NCBI RefSeq assembly: GCF_907164915.1
Contig: NC_061868.1
Span: 27,461,819-27,525,818, forward strand
DNA length: 64,000 bases
Reading direction: 5' to 3'
Source of the DNA: Impatiens glandulifera
Lineage: Eukaryota > Streptophyta > Magnoliopsida > Ericales > Balsaminaceae
Position numbers and translations under genes: made by a program
The notes under the pieces: generated by a model
What the model saw: the letters and a program-made list of their open reading frames with translations, nothing else
Told to the model about the DNA's origin: nothing
The model's database searches: none
Part shown: piece after piece, positions 59,675 to 64,000 of the stretch
How the letters are laid out: each line of letters starts with the position of its first letter
Numbering within the stretch: the first letter of the stretch is position 1

Positions 59675-61110
59675 ATGGAGACGAAGAAGCCATGCTTGAA
59701 TGTTGTAATGGTCCCATGGCTAGCCCATGGCCATGTCTCTCCTTACTTAGAGCTTGCCAAAAGACTTGCCGACAGAAACTTCCGAATCTATCTATGTTCA
59801 ACTCCGATCAATCTGAGCTCCATCAAGAAAAGGGTCACACAGAAATACTCTCAATCGATCAAACTCATCGAATTCCATATCCCATCTCAACCCGACCTTC
59901 CTCCCCATTTCCACACAACAAATGGCCTCCCACTTCACCTCAACTCAGTTCTCAAAAGAGCCATGTTCAAGGCCAGCCCATCTTTCACCCAAATCATTAA
60001 AACCCTGAAACCGGACATACTCATTTACGACTTCAACCAACAATGGGCATCAATAGCCGCAACAACAATCGGGATACCAGCAGTTCCATTCATCAGCGGT
60101 AGCGCTTCCGCCATCTGTTACTTCTTCCATACATTTATGAAACAGGGCGTTGACTTCCCTTATCCCGTCTTGAATCTACGGGGAACTCACTGGAACCGAA
60201 TAATTCAAGAAATGTTGAATACAACTCCGAATGATCAAAGTCAAACTGAAAGTGGAAGTAATATTCTTATTTTCAATCTATTTAGTTTAAATTTCAGAAC
60301 TATAATAATATATTTCCAATAGGCAATCCGCTCTTTAGTAGAACCTGCGACATCATATTCATGAAGACTTTTGGAGAATTGGAAGGGAAATACATAGAGT
60401 ACGGATCAAACCTACTTGGAAAAAAGATAGTCCCCACGGGTCCTCAAGAACACGGAGACTCGGAAGATAACAGCGAGATCATGGAGTGGCTTAACAAGAA
60501 AGAGGCATCTTCAACAGTTTTCGTATCATTTGGAACAGAGTACTTTTTGTCTAGAGAAGAAACAGAGGAAGTAGCAAAAGGGTTGGAGCTAAGTATGGTG
60601 AATTTCATTTGGGTGCTTAGATTTTCCTTTGAGGAGGAGAAGAAGATTTCAATTGAAGAAGCACTGCCCAATGGCTTTCTTGAGAGGGTGGGAGATAGAG
60701 GTCTTGTAGTTGAGAAATGGGCTCCGCAAGCTAGAATCTTGATGCACCCAAATGTTGGTGGATTTGTAAGCCATTGTGGGTGGGGTTCTATAATGGAGGC
60801 CATGACATTTGGAATTCCAATTGTGGCTATACCCATGAACTTAGACCAACCAGTGAATGCGAGGTTAGTGGAGGAGATCGGTGTGGGGTTGGAAATAAAT
60901 AGAGATGAGAATGGAGGGCTGAGCGGGGAAGAGATTGCAGAGTTTATAAGGGAAGTCATAGTTGGTGATGAAGATGGGAAGAAGATTAGGGACAATACAA
61001 GAGAAATGAAACACAAAATCAAAAGTAAAGGAGAAGAAGATATGGATTGTGTTGTGGAAGACTTGTACAAGCTTCACAAGAAGAATATTCATGAAAAAAA
61101 CATGGATTAA
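59675..61110 (+). CDS. UGT94-like UDP-glycosyltransferase, copy 2
   Basis: Exons 59675-60257 and 60323-61110 give 456 residues; two (Leu-Ala after VPTGP) are deleted relative to copy 1. Catalytic His20, Asp119 and the PSPG box (residues 327-370, HCGWGS) are all kept and there are no stops. Changes from copy 1 include K90N, D98F, S136A, I150F, L185P, S186N, E187D, I196N, then Ser-to-Tyr in GTESF, Ile-to-Thr and Glu-to-Lys. Some lie in the N-terminal acceptor-binding half, so acceptor preference might differ (inference). Likely functional on sequence grounds; acceptor unknown. Confidence 0.9.
60258..60322 (+). other. 65-bp phase-1 intron of UGT copy 2
   Basis: Same length and boundaries as the copy-1 intron (GTAATATT to CCAATAG). 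Confidence 0.8.
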
Positions 61111-61429
61111 TTGTCGAAGCTTATACATATTTCTCATACTTTTGAAATGCTTCATTTGTTTTTTAGATTATACAATTTTATGTCATGTTATATTAGTTAA
61201 ACATATGTACTTAGTTGTTATAATTTCTTTTAATATTTTGTTAATTATGTTCAGGGATGTCTCTAGGTAAGCTCAGCAAAACCCTTGGACTAAGAGATTA
61301 GGATATAAACCCTTGGACAAAGAGATTAGGATATGACCACCCATTAGAATCTTTTTAATTAAAAGGGTCATTTTTTTGCACTAAAACTTAGTGTTTTTTT
61401 ATTATAAATTATTAACATCATTTATTTAA
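61111..61429. other. 3' flank of UGT copy 2
   Basis: Non-coding. It contains a short tandem duplication (CCTTGGAC, AAGAGATTAGGATAT twice near 61285-61335) absent from copy 1, and ends at the third unit start. Confidence 0.55.
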
Positions 61430-61874
61430 GAAACCTGCTGTTAGATATACTTAAACAATGAGCCTATTTATAGTCTTATAAACATGACAAGTTTGTTTCA
61501 CATGATACATAACTAGAAAATGCTAGAAATCGTAAAATATTATCAAAACTTTTTATTCTCGGTCTCACAATGACTTCCGCCCTTCAGTTGGGCTCTAGCT
61601 CCTCAGTCGGCCATCAACGCCATCTTCTTCTCTCCTTGCCCTGACCTTAGAGTAAGACCGAAAAGCCCATAAGCTAGGGCAGCCCATTTTAAAATAAAAT
61701 AAAATAGGTTTTTAGATAAATTTATTAAGTTTTCTATCATAAAAGTTTGTAACTTATTAGTTTAGGATGAAATTGTAAAAAAATTATTTGATTATAAATT
61801 TTAATCTCCCTAAAAACAATTTTTTAAACTTATATTAGTACATACATGCAAAATTATTATTTTTTGACGTATTT
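61430..61874. repeat. Partial, diverged third copy of the unit start
   Basis: Bases 61430-61553 match bases 15-140 of unit 1 with several substitutions and a 4-bp deletion. The match resumes at about 61824-61874 (unit 1 about 141-190). Between these lies about 270 bp absent from units 1 and 2, so either it was inserted here or lost there. Homology ends where a different retroelement-like sequence begins. The higher divergence suggests an older duplication than the one separating units 1 and 2. Confidence 0.75.
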
Positions 61875-62611
61875 GTTAGGTTAAGATTTTTAATGTTTAA
61901 ACTTGTTTTTTATAATTTAGCTTAAATAATCAAAAAGGGAGAAATTGTTGGGTTAAGATTTTTAATTTATTTAAAATAACTTAACAATCTTGATTTTAAT
62001 TACTGATGAAATAGTTTTTGATAATAAATGGTGGCCATCACAAGGGTTGTAGCCATCAACTGGTCAAAATTCCTCTTCAACAATCTGGTTAGAATGATTT
62101 CCTCTCGAAAGAAGATCTTCGGTTATGATGCTCCTCTTAGAACATTCCTCTGTTGTCTCCATACTGATCCTGGTCAAGGGTTTCAGTTCAATCCATCATA
62201 AATCTTGAACAACCAGAAGGTTGTCGACTATGTTCTTCGAGTGGGTAGGCTCAGGTTGAAGAAACAAAACAGGGATGTTTATAACTCAGCACTAACCTTA
62301 GCCTTAGAGTCAGCCGTAGAATCCCTTCCCGAATGATGTTAAAAAGGGGGAAAGAAAAGGAAAAAGATTAGACTTAGACTTAGGGGAAGGTAGACTTAGA
62401 CTTAGGGGGAAGGAAGAATCTTTTGATGTTTTGGGTGCTGATGTTTTTGAACCATGGTTTTTGTAATTTTTTTGAAAAATATTCCTGATGTTTCAATTTA
62501 TTCTTTTATGTGCCATGAAATATGAACAATTTAGTGCCATCTACTGCATTATTGAATATTCTAATCTCTTATCTATGTAAAGTTTTAACATCATATCAAA
62601 AAGAAAGAAAT
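61875..62611 (+). mobile_element. Remnant of a retroelement 3' region (SIRE-like guess)
   Basis: TTGTT(A/G)GGTTAAGATTTTTAA occurs at 61869 and 61945, and (A)5(G/A)GGAGAAATTGTTGGGTT-like junctions (purine tract plus LTR start) occur at about 61932 and 62599. Such junctions are typical at the 3' end of large plant copia elements. Coding sense is limited to 62030-62336. Boundaries uncertain. Confidence 0.4.
62030..62336 (+). pseudogene. Decayed transposon-associated plant protein fragment
   Basis: One frame reads MVAITRVVAINWSKFLFNNL and RKKIFGYDAPLRTFLC, then a stop, then NQKVVDYVLRVGRLRLKKQN and ESAVESLPE before a second stop. The INWxKFxFNNL pattern recalls plant retrotransposon-associated ORFs, but I cannot name a domain. 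It is flanked by retroelement end motifs. Confidence 0.3.
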
Positions 62612-64000
62612 TGTTGGGTTAAATTATTTTGACTAAGGGTCAAAGTATTCTAACTAATGGAATTTTGATGATGAATATGTATAAAACTCAAAGAAAAAAT
62701 CTAAGCCTTCTAATTGTTTTTGTGCAGGTGCATTAAAACATGCTAAATTAGACTAAGTCTAAATGAGGTTCATTAGACTTACTAGCTATTAGACGCATTA
62801 AGTTAGACGTACAGTCTAACAGATACGTAGTTAGACGTGTAATCTAACAGACGTAGTTAGACGTGTAGTCTAACAGATACGTAGTTAGACGTGCAGTCTA
62901 ACAGATACGTAGTTAGACGTGCAGTCTAACAGACGTAGTTAGACGTGCCGTCTAACAGATACGTAGTTAGACGTGCAGTCTAACAGACGTAATTAGACGT
63001 GCAATTTAACAAATACATAGTTAGACGTGCAGTCTAACAGATACGTAGTTAGACGTGTAGTCTAACAGATACGTAGTTAGACGTGCAGTCTAAAAAATAC
63101 GTAGTTAGATGTGCAGTCTAACAGATACGTAGTTAGACATGTAGTATAACAGATACGTAGTTAGACGTGCAGTCTAATAGATAAGTAGTTAGACGTGCAG
63201 TCTAACAGATACGTAGTTAGACGTGCAGTCTAACAGATGAGAGTTAGATGTGCAGTCTAACTCCTTCAGATTAGTCTGAAAGGAAACGTAGTTAGACGTG
63301 TCGTCTAACAGATGAGATTTAGACGTGAAGTATAACTCCTTCAGATTAGTCTGAAGGGAACCGTAATTAGATGTGCCATCTAATTCCATTAGACCTGGTG
63401 GTCTAATGGATCCTGCTATTAAACGGGGGCGTCTAACTTCATTAGACTTATCAGTCTAATTGAAGAACGTCTAATGCCACGCTTCTGCAGTTGCTTGAAG
63501 CTAGCATCTGTCTACCCACGATCAACTTGCTGTATGCTACTCCTGCTCCACTATTCTGTGCAGATAAGTACGACAACCCGTTGCAACCAATGAACTAATG
63601 TCACGTAAGCAAATATTCTTCCCACTACTTGTTTCTTGCAAGACAATCCTAGAAGAATATTCGGTGCACTACCAGATTGGGACGGCCACATTCATGGTGC
63701 TCAGAGTCTGCTATAACTGTGTACTATGGAGGTTTTCCAATGGACATTCGTCACGTGTCATTATAGAAGATTCGACCATTGGTTCCTGCTCTCTATTTAA
63801 AGATCCTCAAGAATAATAGACGAATGGTCAGCCAGACACTTGACAAGAACACAATACGCATTGGAACGAACCACTGAACTTACAATCTCACGAATTACTT
63901 TCTTGTTTACTAGTTTTGTACGTCAAGAGTGTGATAGAATCAAAGTATTGTCTAGCTGAGTGATATTCTTCAATATACTATAAGTTGAAAAGAGTCTGTT
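62612..64000 (+). repeat. Putative long LTR, runs off the window
   Basis: Starts TGTTGGGTTAAATT directly after a purine-rich tract AAAAAGAAAGAAAT. Contains the hairpin repeat array (62755-63470) and, at 63791-63803, CTCTATTTAAAGA as a TATA-like site, followed by sequence without genes to the window end. The other end and any second LTR are outside the window. Confidence 0.4.
62755..63470. repeat. Palindromic minisatellite array (TTAGAC...GTCTAA)
   Basis: About 17 contiguous units of 25-28 bp between 62802 and 63260, consensus AGATACGTAGTTAGACGTGC then AGTCTAAC, and about 3 looser copies to 63400. Each unit is an imperfect inverted repeat GTTAGAC-N5-GTCTAAC. Other hairpins follow: CTTCAGATTAGTCTGAAG (two variants, about 63264 and 63338) and CCATTAGACC/GGTCTAATGG near 63386. 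Confidence 0.85.

Larger units (their letters stand above)
33234..61429. repeat. Tandem segmental duplication, unit 2
   Basis: This is the second copy of the unit beginning at base 1, with an offset of about +33,233 that drifts by a few bases through small indels. It lacks the 1.28-kb hAT fragment of unit 1 (empty site 58480-58486), so the offset falls to about +31,855 at the UGT. It also lacks the 0.5-kb flank and gypsy element that follow the unit-1 UGT: it runs from UGT 3' flank directly into a third copy of the unit start at 61430. Confidence 0.95.

Noticed and set aside
62802..63260. Regular 25-28 bp repeats resembling a CRISPR array
   Set aside because: There are no distinct spacers; the units are contiguous, palindromic and variable, in a plant retroelement context. 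It is a minisatellite.
1..64000. tRNA or rRNA genes
   Set aside because: None found on reading both strands for A/B boxes with a full cloverleaf or rRNA motifs; the tRNA-like pieces are SINE-like or primer sites.

Overview
The window is nuclear DNA of a flowering plant. The evidence is family-1 UDP-glycosyltransferase genes with the plant PSPG box, plant Ty1-copia and Ty3-gypsy LTR elements primed by initiator-Met tRNA, MULE, hAT and FAR1-type sequences, and AT-rich intergenic DNA. The glycosyltransferases resemble the UGT94 sugar-on-sugar branch, which fits a eudicot and perhaps an asterid, but I cannot name the species. No prokaryotic features and no rRNA or tRNA genes were seen.

The dominant structure is a direct tandem segmental duplication with a period of 33,233 bp. 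Unit 1 is 1-33233, unit 2 is 33234 to about 61429, and a short, more diverged start of a third unit follows at 61430-61874. Each unit holds, in order: (a) a 5'-truncated, decayed Ty1-copia element whose 3' LTR abuts UGT pseudogene A, of which only the C-terminus is left; (b) UGT pseudogene B, split by a gag-protease-only Ty3-gypsy-type element on the minus strand, whose left LTR is itself split by a 4.7-kb Ty1-copia element; (c) a FAR1-related pseudogene; (d) a roughly 5-kb Mutator-like element with degenerate long inverted ends, carrying the N-terminus of a MuDR-type transposase and a large LTR-like insert; (e) one apparently intact UGT94-like gene with a 65-bp phase-1 intron (27820-29261 and 59675-61110).

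Differences between the units date later events. A 1.28-kb hAT fragment (25356-26631) is present only in unit 1. A second gag-protease-only Ty3-gypsy element (30060-33218, 5-bp target-site duplication CAATA) lies only after the unit-1 UGT. Several minisatellites differ in unit number. Divergence is patchy: most of the alignment differs by about 1% or less by eye, but the block 21.55-24.98 kb against 54.77-58.1 kb differs by several percent.

The tail (61.9-64 kb) looks like the 3' end of another retroelement followed by a long LTR. That LTR contains an array of about 20 short palindromic repeats (core TTAGAC...GTCTAA).

Functionally, the only genes I regard as plausibly active are the two UGT94-like copies. 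Both have three perfect CACGTG G-boxes about 230-310 bp upstream of the start codon. The rest is mobile-element and pseudogene material that records repeated duplication and decay of a UGT cluster. I saw no convincing new molecular system. The most informative points are the tandem duplication with patchy divergence, the conserved mini-intron, the non-autonomous gag-protease elements with an unassigned 161-codon ORF, and the hairpin array.
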